DNA from: Istiophorus platypterus
Taxonomy: Eukaryota > Chordata > Actinopteri > Istiophoriformes > Istiophoridae
Assembly: GCA_016859345.1 (NCBI GenBank)
Contig: CM029122.1
Coordinates: 3,601,001-3,665,000, forward strand
Reading direction: 5' to 3'
DNA: 64,000 bases
Shown here: positions 47,323-62,170 of the stretch, piece by piece
How the letters are laid out: every line of letters starts with the position of its first letter
How positions within the stretch are numbered: the first letter of the stretch is position 1
Made by a program: the position numbers and the translations under genes
Notes under the pieces: model-generated
Told to the model about the DNA's origin: nothing
Seen by the model: only the letters and a program-made list of their open reading frames with translations
The model's database searches: none

Positions 47323-50300
47323 ATCATTTTGTTCAAAAAACCAACCCAAACCCAACCTGTCGATCAAATGATAATATTTCTGCCATAAAATGACAACTGG
47401 CCTTTTTTTTTATTTCTATTATATTTCCATTATTTAATCGTTCCATATCCCTTAGATTATAATATATTATCTTGCTTCATGCGTATGTGACACAAAAACT
47501 ATGCAGAAGGATCCACTGTCCCTTTTTTTGAGCTTTGTGCAGGATCAACATACAGCTGATTAGACCTAACAGACAGACAGACAGACGCACACACACACAA
47601 ACATGCACACACACACAGAGGTAGCTGGATTTCTCTCTCTGTGTAGTAAATCCAGATTGTCAATCCTGTCTCCCTCTCTCTCTCTCTCTGGGATTGGGAT
47701 TTAGCTTGAGATGGTCATTACGTTGAGTGCTCTGTATGTATGTATGTATGTATGTATGTATGTATGTATGTATGTGTGTGTGTGTGCAAGTACGTGCATG
47801 CATGTACACATATATATATATCTGTGTGTATGTGTGTGTTGACCCCAGCTGTTATTGACCGGAGCTTCCAATACGGAGTAACACTGACCTGACCCAGAAA
47901 AATGAGTGTGTCACGCTGGACACGTGTCAGTCCCAGACTCACATGCACACAGTCGGACGTTAGATCCCTAACACACACACACACACGCGCGCAGAGATAT
48001 ACGACAAAACACATATTTCTTGTGTGTGTGTTTGTGTGTGTTTGTAAGTACCAGACTCACCTTCTTCACCTGAGCCTCCTTGATCTTCTCCAGGGCGACT
48101 CGGATATTTTCTGCCTTTAGTTTGGCAGCCTGCTCCTCCTGCGCACAAAAACGCACACACACGCACACACAGACACACACAGAAATTATACACCAGCCAG
48201 TCAATAACAGCACCGACAGACACACACACACTCTCCCTCCCTCACACTGATCTCTCACTCACCTGATTCCTCCAACAGGAATTCATATTTATTTATAGTG
48301 TTTTTTTCCCAAACAGCCGACACTTTTGTGTCTGCTTTGCATCAAAAAAAAAAAAAAACGAAATAAAAATCCCACTTTTTTTTTTTTAAGTTTCTATGCA
48401 GTATCAGTGTTTTCCCAGTCTTAAGGTGGCTGCTCCGAAATTTGTCCCAGCACGTTCCTCCTTAATTAGGCTTCTTCCAGCTGGATTTTTATCGTAGGAT
48501 GACACAAGTTTTAGTCCCAACAGGACAGAGGCAAACTTCCTGAGGATCCCAAAGTGTGAGGAACCATCAGACGCTTCTGGCTGTCAGTGCAAAACCCTCC
48601 TCTCCTCCTCCTCCTCCTCTTCACAATCATCATCATCATCACTGTGTAACCGTGGCTGCAGGAGAACGAGACTGGATTAGCGCTCCGACGCTACATGTTG
48701 GTACTTATTGTCTCCCTGAGGAGGGATTATCCAAATTTTCCCCCCAGACACATAGACACAAATGCTAAGCTGGATGCATGCCGGCGTCCCTCCGCCCACT
48801 GCAGCCTGGAAAACCGGAGGAACGGATGGAGATGTGGGGAGAAAAAGCGAAAGTCTGTTCCCACAAGCCCCAATCTCTTTTCAATGTCTGTCTTTTGTGC
48901 AAAACTCTACGTTTGTTAACCTCCAATAAAACGACAAAGGACGGAGAAGTGGCCAGAGAGCCTTGATTCTGGCAGAGAGCAAGATCACAAATGCAAGATC
49001 TGCTGGCGAAAATAAGACGTAGAAGTAGGAACGCAAGGAGACTGAGGAACAACGAAAGGAAAATTGCCCAGAAGTGCTGAGCAACCGACTGCCTGACTGG
49101 CCTGTTTACGCTGTGACTGAGCTGCAGGTTGACTAATCTGGTTATCGACCGATTTACAGACCAACTGACTCGTGTCCTGACTGGGAGATCTGCCAAAGGC
49201 CCGGCGGAGGACCGAGGGACTGCCGGAGGACTCGCCGGTCGCCCACTCACCCCCACCACCCCCACCACCACCACACCGGCGGCGGAGAGGCAGACCGGTA
49301 GACCGTTAGCTCCAACCCCCGACCGATTCACCGACTAATCCTTCTCCCCCCGGCTGGGAAACCGGAGCGATAACAGACGCTACCTCCTCTTCTCTTCTCC
49401 TCGCCCGTCACGTCCTCCCCGGCTGAGCGAGATGGAGAGAATGGGAGGAGGAAGAGAGGGAGGTAGAGATGGATGGGGTTGGGGGGGAGGGGCGTCGTCG
49501 CTGTGCCAACGTCCATGCAGAGGCGCTGATCTCTTTATCTCAGGCTCTCGTGGCCCCCCCCACAGCGTCTCCCTGTTCCTCTCTCACTCAATGCATCACA
49601 CTCTACTCGTCTCGGTCTCCTATCTGATCGGGATATTTATTTTTTTTTGTCCTCGTCTCACTCTCACTCCTTGTGTTTGTGTGTGTGTGTCTCTCTCTCG
49701 CTCTCTCTCTCTCTCCCTCTCAAACACACTCTCTTAGTTACGCAGCCGGTTGCAGAGGATCTTTCCAGTCACATCACATGAGCGTCTGAATGTGGAAGAC
49801 TGTGGGCCCTAGTGGACGGCGCTCCACTTAAGCCAGCCAGCTTAAACACAAACACAAACACCCACACACACACAAAGGAGGGGAGGTTCCATATTGTAAA
49901 TGAGCGAAAGGGCAGAAGGAAATGTAGATGATGGGGAGGAAGAGGAGATTAGCAGACAATCGCCTTATAGGCATCCCCCCGAACCCCCCCACCCCCGAAG
50001 TACACAAATACTAGGGAAGGGAAGCCCCAAGTTTAAGCCCATAAACAGCTTCATAATGACTGACCTATGTTTTGATAAGTGGCCGACAGAAGATTAAATG
50101 ACTAAAATTAATGTGCTGCAGTTTGACAAGTTGAGATCTGAGCGCGGAAAAAAGCTAATGTCAATTATCGAGGCATTGTTATGTCGAAATAATACATAAT
50201 CCCGTGATGCCAATTAGTAATGAATTTAAACTGAACCATCAGTAGATGACACGGAAAGCTGTATTTGAATTAGTCAAAAAGCACAAAAATCAGTTAGACG

Positions 50301-53300
50301 TGTGAGAAAATATATTGTTTGATCCATTTATGTTAGTTGGTACTTAATAATATGGGAACCAGAGGAGTCACATTTGGAGATACATTGAATTTTCCATTAG
50401 CATTAGTGGCTGTTTGCATTTAAAATAAAGGAAACTGACAGAACTGGCACCGGCAGATCACCAGTGTAGGTCAGATATTGTGTTTATTCACTAAATTAAT
50501 AAATACAGACATTTGATACAATGCAAATCTAGACATAAATCTAGCCATAACTTTAGCATTATAAATTAGTATCATCAGCTGACTTAATGCTAATGGTGCA
50601 CAGACTTCAGACTTACGTAACAGCCATTTGAGTTTAAATACAGCTAGAAAAATTATATAATTTGGAGGATTAAATCTGACAAAACATCTCATATAATACA
50701 TCATCTGTTGGTGTCTTTTAACATTTGAACTAAATGTCTAACTGTGAGATTAAAGACAAAATTTTAATGGCTGCTAAAAAATATTTTTAGCCCTGAAAAA
50801 TGTCAGCGTGTCACGGTGTGTGTATCAGATGAAGTTAGCAAAGGGACACGACCCATCACAGCATCCTGTGGGTCCATTTGCATTAGCGCTTCCGTGCTAA
50901 CTGACTGTTGTGGCGTTTGTCGTTAGGGCTTCTAGTTAAGTGTTTTTTAATTTTGGGTTCACAGTTTGTCAGCGACCGAATATTAAGAGCCTGAAGCAGG
51001 AAGCTACCAGCTGTCAGTTGTCATCATCATCATCATCACTGTCCCAGTCATGAGAATCATTATTGTTTCCCTCATCTCTGACTTCAGCATCTGCTGCATC
51101 ATTTTGATCAATCTCCACATATTAAAATGTGGAAAACCGTGTGACCGTGGGATCAATATTATTAAAAAGGATCTTGAGGATTTATTTTCTAAAAATTCAA
51201 AAGTCTTTAAAAACAGTTAAATCAAAAACAAGACTTGGCCTCTAATGGTTGTTACTGCTTTTTTTAAAAATCTTTTTTATATCTTACCTCCAATTTTGTT
51301 TCCAATCGGCATATTATGATTTTATCTTTTATCTGATCTTGATTTCTAAATCTATTTATTTATTCTTAAAGTCATGCTAACTACCTAGCGAACAAGACAA
51401 GCATCTGGGAAGCTGTTCATTTAACGCCAAACAAAACAATCAATAATTTAACTTACTAACATTTATCATGTTTAACAAATCATTTTAACATTTATGGTTG
51501 GATCTCAGCTGAAAATTAAGCCAAATCCAGCAGAGTGCATCTAAGACTGGGACGCTTTAAATGTTTCTACTCATATTATTTGCATGTGCTGCTCAAAAAC
51601 AAAAAGTGTGTTGAGTTACGGATCATATCTTGTTGAGCAGGACGTGAAAATTACTCTTTATGTATTCTGAACATGAAATCTCTTAACTTTTTACTTTAAA
51701 ACACCATTAGCTTATCTATTTATAGTGATGCAAATAATGTCAATTAAGTGTGATTTTGGCGAGATAATTCATTGACTGGTTTTTAATCTATTTAATGTCT
51801 CTAAATCCATTCAGGCGACAGATTAAAAACTGCTCAATGTACAATAATCCATTAATTTATCCATTAATCTTCCCAAATCTGCCTGTTTTTGCTTATCTTA
51901 GTCCGCAGTGCTCACATTTCTCTGCATTTGGATATAAAATGCTTCTTTTCCGGTAGAGAGAAGCCTTTTTTTCAGCAGTTTTCTATCTGTCGCACCCGCT
52001 ACACTCGACACGGAGCTTTTCTTTGCATCCTGCCGCTGCCGTCGCCACCACCGGTGTCGTTTCCACCCTGCGGCATGAACGTTTTCTCTCAAGCTCATAG
52101 AAATTCAGTTGACCTACATTACAGAGCCACTGGAATTAGCCTCTGCCCAGGAAAAGATCCTGCCGCCGCCTTTTGATGTCACGGGGAACGTGTCCCTCCT
52201 GAGACGCCGTAGGGCTCACAAACACAACGGAGTGAGGCGACTCATATGGAGGAAGCAAAAGTGGGCCAGCACTGTGTGTGTGTGTGTGCGCATGTAGAAC
52301 CAGAGAGTGTGTGGGTGGTTTGCAGTTATTGCTGAGGCAGTGTAACACTGACATAGAAAGACTATGCTATACACAGAACCACACACACCACTGCATGCAC
52401 AACATCTTCTCGTATATTATTTACATTTATTTCTCACGTGCACACACACACTAACTTCACAGCTCTAATGAGTGCTGATAATTACACCCTCAGCCTAATC
52501 ACATCTGCAAGAATTAGACCGGCCCCCATGGCTCCTAATCTGCCCCGGAATCTCCGGGCCCATTGCGACCCCGCCCCCTCTAATCTGGAACCGCAAAATT
52601 AAGACAAAACCACGTTTTCTTTTATTTCTTTCTTTTTTTTTTTAAAGATGCAGCTCTAAACGCTTCATGCCAGGAATCAGGTGATGGAGACACCGAGAAG
52701 CGATGAGAGCAGTTATCTTGGCCTGGTTTAAATCTACAGCAGTAAGAAAAAAAAAAAGGATTTGAAGCCAATGGCAGCCGCTGAGACAAGATGGATCTTA
52801 AGAGTTGAACATTAATCTGTAACATTCACTTAAATCCAGAGCTAATGTTGCGGCGTTACTAAAAAAACAAAAAACTCTCTGATACGATGGAGCATTAGTG
52901 GAGAAAAAAAAAAAATCCAGATCCAGAGACTAAAATTTTGATATTTCAGGGATGTTTACTGGATTAGGTCAAATTACAGGCTTCTGAAATGAGGCCTGGT
53001 GGAGTCCGACTGATCCAGGACTCAACATGAGCTGCTGAGGTTTAGGAAGAAATTAATTTTTTTACTCGAGATGACACAGGTTGATGGAAGGAGGAGGAGA
53101 GTTATGTCTGTTTGCTGCCTTTAACAAACACAGTTAAAGCCAAGAAGTCCAAAAAAGTCAGCCCATTGCCAGCCAGCTGCTGTTAGTGTGTGTGTGTATG
53201 TATGTTTGTTTGTGTGTGTATGTATGTGTGTGTGTGTGCGTGTGTGTGCGATGCTATAGGGAATCACCCCCTTCTCCGTACCAAAGAAGATTATCCCCGT

Positions 53301-53691
53301 GGATCTGGCACATTCCTCCCACATCCAATCAAAAAGCCTTATCTCCTTGATCATCCAATGAAATCGTGACACTGCCGATCCAATCGGAGGGAAGCCTCCT
53401 TACTTACTCTCCTATCTAATGCCCATACCCACACACACACACACACACATTAAACTTTGACCTTGGCCATTAAGAGGCCTACAGCTTTATCTTAAGAGCA
53501 GCAGAGACACTGATATTAGTCACATATCACCAAATGCCAAACTGCTAAAGGGACATTTCGACAAAAACTGTTTGAGATGTTTCACGTTCAAACGGGATTT
53601 GGTTCATGTGTTGTATTATCCATGACCATTATCACAAACCAGAAGAGGCCGACTTAACAGCAGCATCCCGATCGGGCTGAGCAGCAGCAGC

Positions 53692-53730
<39 letters not shown>

Positions 53731-56700
53731 TAGAACAGTATCTGGTCTCATTATCTGCATCGATCAGCGCTGGCTTCCACCAGAGCTCACCCACTGGGCC
53801 CCGTCACAGCGACCGGCCGAGGCCCCAGGCGCTCACAGCCAACCCAGGACAAATGTCCTCTGAGGAATTGCCGGGTCCCAGCTGCGACATCTGACATTCT
53901 GGCGGCTGCACTTCCGTTTTAAAAGGTGCGTTAAGGAGCGAAACGGACCAAAAGTCAAGGTTCGTTGTCGCAGAAAATAAATGTTTGTGCACAATATCTC
54001 TTGTAATAGGGCCTGATTTCGTATACATTTTTTTGGCAGTCATTAACCAGAAAAAGCTGACAGAAAAAAGCAGACACAGAAGTGATGACGTTCACTTACC
54101 TGTAGATTAACTACCCGCCCCCTTCCCTATGTTTTCATCACAGGCAAACATTGTTGGAGCAGTCTCACAGCACAGTCACGCGGGAAGTGTGTTAGCAGCC
54201 TGAGGGGACTTTCTTTATTTGTTTTTCAATAACTTTGACTGTTCTGAATGTTGCTGAGTCCAGTTTGTCTAAAAAGGAGTTTGGTGCCGTCCCTCACCGG
54301 CACCTTACCCGGTCTGTCGTCCAATCAGAGGCCACCCTGCGTGTTTTCTGTCCTCTCTGCAGAAACCTGAATTCGGTGTTTTTCCTCAAGGGCAGCACAG
54401 TGACCGCAGAGTTTCTGGTAATTTACTCGCCTCTGCATGTATTAGAACACCCCCCCTCCTGTGTGACTGTGTCCCTGAAAGACTCTTCCGTCCTGTGGCA
54501 CGTGACGGCAGTGAATCCGTCACGCTATCAGACGCAATTCACAGGCAGTCGAGGTGCAGTCCGCTTTCATGCCCCTTTTCTTTCCACAGTCAACGAAGCC
54601 AACGTTCATGCTTCACAGAGGAAACGAAAAAAAAAAAAAACCAGCCAGATGACCTTTGAACTCTGGCTGGCTGCAGATTTTACTGAAAGCAAATGACAAC
54701 CCCCCCATCACCAGTGTAACAAAAGTGATGCTTTCTAAGATGCAGAGACAGCATCGTGACATTGAACATAACGCTGCTTACACAAGGGGACCCCCCCCAA
54801 ATAAATGCACAGGTGAACACACTAACTGTCAGTATTCACAAAGCTTTTCAGAATAAAGGCTCAAATGCAGTGAAAGTCATAGCTAACTCCCTTTCCGTTT
54901 GTGATGTTTTTAAACAGATTGTCTTTTCCACGGTCTCACACCAAAACCAGGTTAATTATATTGTTTTCATATTTTCCAAAAGGTTTTTTATCTATTTCAG
55001 GGTAATTCTTATGCCTTTGAATCTTTGACGATAGTTACAAGGCACACCTGTTAGGTGTGGCAGTAAAGTTACTCCAAAATAAAAGACGCGCATGGTGTTC
55101 CACCGTTCCACCATCAGGAACCAGGCCGACGTGACAAGGAGACGACGGCTAATTAATACCAAATCTTTTTTTTTTCTTTTTTCTTTTTTTTGAGTAACTT
55201 TAATCTTGTATGTGCTGAACATCAGCGGATCACCTGACAACCGTCATCACATGTGACTGGACCATTCATTATCCCCATCCTCTCACGGTGACGCTTCCTG
55301 CATTATGCAGCTTGAAAAACCAAATGAACACAGATTGTTTGTTTAATCAGGACAAAGTACCATGTAACCAGAATTACTTTATCATCTCTCTGACCTTTTA
55401 CGCGGAAACATTAGTGTTTAGATATAAATCTCAGGGACTACGGACACTCAGGTGTTTTGCAGCCTCTGCAAAGCTTTGGGAATATTTAGCAGCCAAACAG
55501 GGACATTTTACATCACGGTAAAGTTACACAACCACACACACAAAAACTGTCCTTTCCCCAAATCACACAGAGCAGGAGAGGGAAAGACAAAAAAAAGAAG
55601 GAGGAAGGAAGAGGAGGAAGCATGCACGGCGGCCATGACACCTGCTACGTCATCAACGGTGAATCAACATGCAACACACAAAGGGAGGGGGAAGGGAAGG
55701 GAGGGTGTTGACATGCGAGACAAGTGGGGGGGGGCACGCAGAAGTGGGGTGTCACCTTGGTCAGCAGGTGGGTGGGTTTTCCTGCAATGTTTCTCAGAAT
55801 CAGAGAGGTTTCCCTGTCCAGATAGGAGTGCTTCAAAAAGAGAAAGGGAGGGAGAGAGAGACAAAGACAGAGAATTAATCTGCCCTTTGATTGATCGACT
55901 GATTGACTGATCGATTGATCGATCGATCGGTTGATTGGACGTGGCAGTTTAGCAGAAAGCTGTGCGGTGAAGCAGTAGAGATCAGTGGCAGAAAACCCCC
56001 AAAACAACATAATAAAAAAAAAAACCAAAACAGCACCATCCTCGATTAAGTAGCTAGAGACTGAAACCTGTGGAGAACCGGACACGTATTAATCAGATCA
56101 TAGTAGAGACATGGGCGTGAAAAGTCGAGGCAGGTTAACCGACACTCGTATGAAGCTTAAAGCTCGTTTTCACCTGGACCAGACACGGCGGGTCGGGCAG
56201 GTACCTGAAGAAGAAAAAAAACAAACAAAAACAACCCCAAAAACAACAGCCTGTGATGTTCTACACACCTCCAGCAGTTCTTCTGAGATTCAGCGCTTTC
56301 ATTTTCTTTTGAAATTTCCTTCAGCCTGCCAAAATTTCATCTGATTTTTGCCATTCTATTTTAAATATTGTTTCCAGAATGTGAGGAAAAGGAGACTTAA
56401 ATCCAAACATGGGGCTGGATGGCGAAACAGACGAGATTTTTTTAACTCGGGGGCCAACGGGGGGCAGGACACGTCTTTGTTCATTATTTATGTTGCTGAA
56501 TTATTTACGATGTTACTCATATTTACCGACAATGGGTATGGTACAAAGAGACCGGGGGGGGGGCAGATCTTTGGCTCACTGGGCTTTTATATAAAGCCAC
56601 ATACAGCGCACGCACGTGGCTGCTGGTCGTCTCCGGCAGGTTCCTACTCAGATTGAGTCCGGCATGGACCCACAGCAGCTTTTAGAATTTTTATTTATAT

Positions 56701-59700
56701 TATGAATTTGTTACAGTTTGTTTTTATGATCTGATTTTTTTTGCCCATATAATTCCAGGTATTTTTGTTCTGGAATAGAAATATCCATGTGCTCAAAAGA
56801 CATTTTTAATTTATCACTAAATGTTATCAGAGAGATGCAGTTGAAATCTGATCCTAAATCAGTGTTGTGAATAAAAGAAAGAAAATAAATCTGCTTTTTC
56901 TTTTCAGAATCTCACACACGCACAATCTATTCTCTCATCTTTAAAAATCTTCTGAGTGTGTGTGGAACTGTCTTATAGAAAGCATCAGTTCTCTCATGAA
57001 AAACTGCAGATTAAAAATAATATCTAGGTCAAATACACGTGCATGTTCAAAACACACACACACACACACACACACAAGATTACAGTCAGCTTTTCCCTTT
57101 GGCCAAGATCTGACCAACCACGTCCAAGTGTGCACGTGTGTGTGTGTGTGTGTGTGTTGATCCCCTCTAACTCAGTAATCAAGGAGAGAGAGCTGCTATA
57201 TGCTACTCTACCTAGGAAGAGCATTTATGTGCATCTTTGTGGTTATGATTTTGTAAGAAATTTCTACAAATAAGCCTGAAAAACGGACTAAAGTTTAAAT
57301 TAAATTGAATATTGTTTGCTGTCAAATTGATCCGATTCAGAATCTGCTATATCTCCATGGATTTTGGTTCTGACTGTGATTTCTGGGTCGCAGAGCCTGT
57401 TCCTGCTGAAAAATCTAAATTTTAATTTATGAGTAAACGTGTTAACTTTATCACCAACATGCAGCAGGCAGCAAAGTTACTACAGGGTTCAAGTTAAATT
57501 TAAGACTTTTAAAGGCATTTAATGTCACATAGACTGAAATTTAATATCTACGCTCCATCACTTTCCCCCGATGGGAAACCAGCGAATCCTTCAATCGGCC
57601 ACGTTGAGAATTTTTACGACGGCAACACGACAACTCATCGGTGAAGAAGTAGAGTCATCGGCAAAAAAAAAACTCTGAGCTCTTCCATAAAAAAGGGGAA
57701 GTTTTAGATTGTGCTTGTTTGGTTAACAGGTGTCACAACGCGTCATTTTAAAGGAAAGATAGCTACATGGGAAAGACTCTTATTTGCTTCCTTTCTCTTC
57801 AACCTGTGGTGGGTTCTGCCTGCTCGTCCCACCTCAACTCCGCCCACCTTAGGTGACCTTTTCCTGTCTCTTTTTTAAAATTATATTTTCACCTGCAGAT
57901 TATTTCTAAAAATCAGAGGATCCTGGGCATGAGAATCGATACTCGTTTTATCCCTGGTCCCTCCTGGAAGAGAGGAGGCCGGGTTCCATGGCAGCCCGTC
58001 GGGGACCCGGTGAGTCCTTAGTTATTTTCACTGGCCTGAGCCTGAATAGAGTGAGCGCGTACAGAAAAGACAGCGCGACGCAAACGGCAGCAGCTCCAGG
58101 CCCTGACGAGCTGGACTCACGGGAGCGCCACAGCCGCCCCCCCCATCCCTCTGCCCTTGTTTCCTCTCTCCTTCCCATTTAGTATCCCTTTCTTTTCTTT
58201 TTCACGTCGGTCAGGCCATCGCTTCTCTCCGTCGCCCTTCCCCATCATCGCCCCTATCATTCCATATCATTATCGCTGGTCGCTCGCTGATTCACTCTGG
58301 CCCCTCATCTCATTATTCTAATTTTATTCGCTCATCCTCTTCTCTCTCTCGTCCTCCCCGTCGCTGGACTCTCAGATTTTCTAGTTTGCACAGGACGACC
58401 TGGAGAACTAACTCGGCTTCTCGCTCACCGAGCAGGGGCCCGTGTCCACGGAGCAGCTCGTTGGGTGTCTTTTCTGTCCCGCAAGGCACTAGCAATTGCA
58501 CAGTTTGGGGTTTAATCCCTGGGTCACTAGGGTCATGAATGAAAGAGTAATCGAGGTGCAAATGCTCAAAAACACCTTGTTAAACGGGGAAAAAAAAACC
58601 CAAACATGTTGAGAACCAAGCTTCAGAGTTGTTGCGAGCTTTCTGACCACGCAGGTGATTCAGGGAAGATTGTGACCGGGCTTTTCTTCACATGCATTGT
58701 GGGACAGAAAAAAAAAAACAAAACAAAAAACTAAACCCTAGGCGGTTACGACCATTAAAGAAGCGAGGGCGATGGCCCGAAGCAGCAGAGACTGTCAGCA
58801 GCTCGCAGCCAGCAGCAGCAGAAAAGGCGGCCAAAAATAAATAAGACAACCTTGATCTGCAGCTATGGGAGAAAAGAAACTACAGATTTACAGATAAAGC
58901 AGAATAAAGTGGAGGAAAATAGAATAGAAAACTAAGAAAATAAACTCAGAGTTGATTATCTGTCCCTTGGAAAATGCAAGTTGTTACACAATCCTGATAT
59001 AACAGAAAAACTTTATTTTTTTTTAATCTTTAAGTTTCTTCTCCCACTTTCTGGTGAATGATCACTGCTTTTACTCTACACGTTGTGATCGACTGAAATC
59101 GCAGACATCAGACACCAAGGCCAGACATCATGCAGGAGAGAGAAGCCTGAAATCTGGCAAAAAAAAAAAAAAATCTGTCTTTAAAGAACTATTGGGTACG
59201 CAACAGGAGGGTGATGCGAAATGCGTGGTCCTTTACATTTCCACCCTTTAAGACAGCCCACAAAAAACTTCTCGTATGTGCACCAGTGATCACCCCTGCG
59301 TATCACATGCAGCTATGGGCCGACGCCCGTAATCTCACCGTAATCTGCTTTAACCGATAGCAGACTCGGCGTAATCCTCCGTCGGTAGACAGGTGTTAGC
59401 AAGGCGGATCCGGTCAAAACGGCATCGCTGCCCCTGCCGCTGCGGCTAAAAGCATGAAAATGAAATTAGCGGCGGCGTACGTGGTTGCGATGGCGGCCTC
59501 GGCTCAGCTTTTATGAGAAATAATAAGTCAAGGTTAGGGAGACAAACTGTCACAGTCGCTGACGTGTCTCTTGTTGAAGGAATCAGCTCAACATGAATGA
59601 ATGAAGCTGCATTTTGTTCTGGTTTCATTCGACGTCGTGTTTTTCTGGGTGGATTCTACAGTGGATTGTCAGTTTACCAGGAACAGCTAACTAAAACTAG

Positions 59701-62122
59701 TGCAGGTCAAACACATCAGCCGTGCAATTGTATCCTTTCCTGCACCAAGATTTTCAATGTTTTTTCATGTTCAGTTTTTGTTTTAAAGAGGTATCAATCC
59801 ATTATACACTAAAGAGGGGTGTTATTTAGCCCCCCCCCCATGATATGAATATGGGGGCAAAATCATGGAAACACATCACAATATAATGCAATACAACAGC
59901 ACCCTAACCTGCAGCCTGCAGAATAATCAGAAAGTTAAACCAACACCTCTCAACAAGAATTTCAGCAGAAACTGAACATTTGAAGCTTCATGAAGGAGGA
60001 TTTACTGCAGGATGATTGTATTAGACTGCATTAGTTTTAGCTACTGCAAGTGTTCCTAATAAAATGACAACTGGATCTAGGTCAAAGTAGGAGACAGATG
60101 TGTGTTCACAAGTTTTCCAGAAACATTCAGGAATAGATTTGCTCTGGTTGATTTTTTTTTTTTTTCAGGTGACTTCCACCACGATGCCTCACAAACAGCT
60201 CTGTGTTTGAACGACTTAAACATATTTAATCTGATGCATATCATAGTCATCATTAACTCCCTTTGGCCCACGTTGTCTGAAAGAAGCAAGATGAGGGTCA
60301 GGAAGACGGGTGAAAGTCCATTCATCCGTTCCTCTCCAAATAAAAGTAGGGGGTGCGTACCTCGGTGCTGTGGTGACCCCGGCCGGCCCCTTCGGCCTGA
60401 GCCGGGGGCTGCTGGCCGTCTGACTCGGAGCGGAGGACGCTGTCCAGCGAGTCCATGGAGGAGGCGGAGTTGACGGAGACCCCGGAGGCTGAGGTGACGG
60501 AGGAGCGCGAGGAGTGGACGATCGAATGCACCTGAGGTGGCGAGATGGGGGGGGGCATCGCAGGTGAGGATAAAAAACAGAGCAGGGTCAGAGGGAGACT
60601 TCGAGGATCCAAAGGTTACAGATCCAAGGTCAATGATATGAAGATGAAAAGCTCAAAATATTCAATTGTTTTATGCTATAACGTTTTTCCTTTAACGGAT
60701 AAGGGTCAGTGGATAGAAGGTGGAGTCTGCTGTTAAATCTTTCAAGCTCATCTGGGTCAGACTTGACATTCAACATTATTTCCCGCGTCACCTGCAAAAA
60801 TGAAAAGCTCGAGGAGCCGAGTTTACCTCGTGTTCGCTGACCGTGCCGACCGACCCCGTGCGGCGGTGCTGGCGCTGCGAGGACCCGGGCCGCCGCATGG
60901 TCGCCGACGTGTAGGTGGCGGCGGAGCTGAGGGAGTGGGAGGAGGTTTGACGGGCGGCCTCGTCCATACTGAGAGATGCCTGTGGGGGGGCAGAGAGGGA
61001 ATGAGCACGTGAGGCAGAGTTTCACAGCAGCAACATATGTCATCACTCACACATACCGCAGGCAAAACTCAGGATGAATCGGATAAATGTCATGTCTGGA
61101 GACAATGGCACCAAAGACGGTGATGGATGGAAGAAATACCTGCAGATGAGGAGAACAGGTCCGACACCAGTGCTCTGACTTTCTCGGATTAGAAAAATCT
61201 GTTGACCTGAACTCACTGGGATCATTTCTACATTTGTTCACATGATACCAGGATTTGTTATCAGATTAAAAAAACTGAGTAGGCAGCACCGCCCACACTC
61301 AATGAATGTTACCGATTGTACAAAACATTGAAGTTTGCCGCCCGGACAAAGGTTTAATTGTGTTTGGGGCTTTTATGCATCTGTACCCCGAGGGACCGAC
61401 TGTATCACAATCCATCCGTTACCTTAGCGACAGGCATCTCCGGGTCGCGTTCAGCGCTACGGAGACCCAGCAAACGTGGTCACGTCGACACAGCATCTAT
61501 TCGCTGAAAGCCGCTGTGAATTGAGGACCTTGTTTGACAGACCCCGGCGCTGATTTTTTCATGTAATTGTGATTATCTTCTTCATACAGGTTCTCAGTGA
61601 ACCCTGGAAAACCCTTTTGTGGTTCTGCATGTTGGGAGGAAACCACTTGTTAAACCACAATTTAAAAAAAACAAACCAAAAAAAACAAAGGACAAAAGTT
61701 TCCCTCTCCACTGAGCAGAAGCACGAGGCTCTGCCTGGAGTTCGCTCTGACCTACTTCTGTTGGTCTTAAGTATCCAGAGAAGACAAACTGTCTCTGTCT
61801 CTCTAATTCTTTCATTTTTTTTTCCAATCTATTTATTCTGCAGATTTCTGTGAGCCCGCGGAGGCAAACATTCGCTACGTAGGTTTATTTGAAGTTTATA
61901 ATTTGGCTTCTTGTTATTAGGAACCCATTAGGGCCAATCACTGCAAACTTTACAAACACACAAACACAGCACAGTTCTATTTTTTTATATCATAGATGAA
62001 AACAAAAATGTCTTTTGGGAGAATACGAGTTGATTGAATGTACCAATATGTTGACATATGTCCAAAGATTACACTCACAATTTTGACTTAGTTCACATTT
62101 GTATGAATAAAGATCCCCACAC

Positions 62123-62170
<48 letters not shown>

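Larger units (their letters stand above)
48139..60360 (-). other. RAPH1 intron 6 (12.2 kb)
   Basis: The largest intron in the window. It contains a GC-rich island (about 49080-49540), an AT-rich stretch with homeodomain-type motifs (50100-50900), a TAATC cluster (52493-52615), a CAA repeat (53680-53729), GATT/GATC repeats (about 55893-55938) and dispersed repeats near 57480-57545 and 59880-60075. Open frames in it look like chance frames. Confidence 0.6.

Noticed and set aside
48765..49331. A 188-codon minus-strand open frame in the GC-rich island
   Set aside because: It begins with GTG, is preceded closely by a stop, and has no family resemblance; only its splice donor is noted.
54235..54696. 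A 153-residue plus-strand open frame inside the large RAPH1 intron
   Set aside because: Ends in a poly-Lys from an A-run, has no recognisable domain, and lies in an intron without splice or promoter context.
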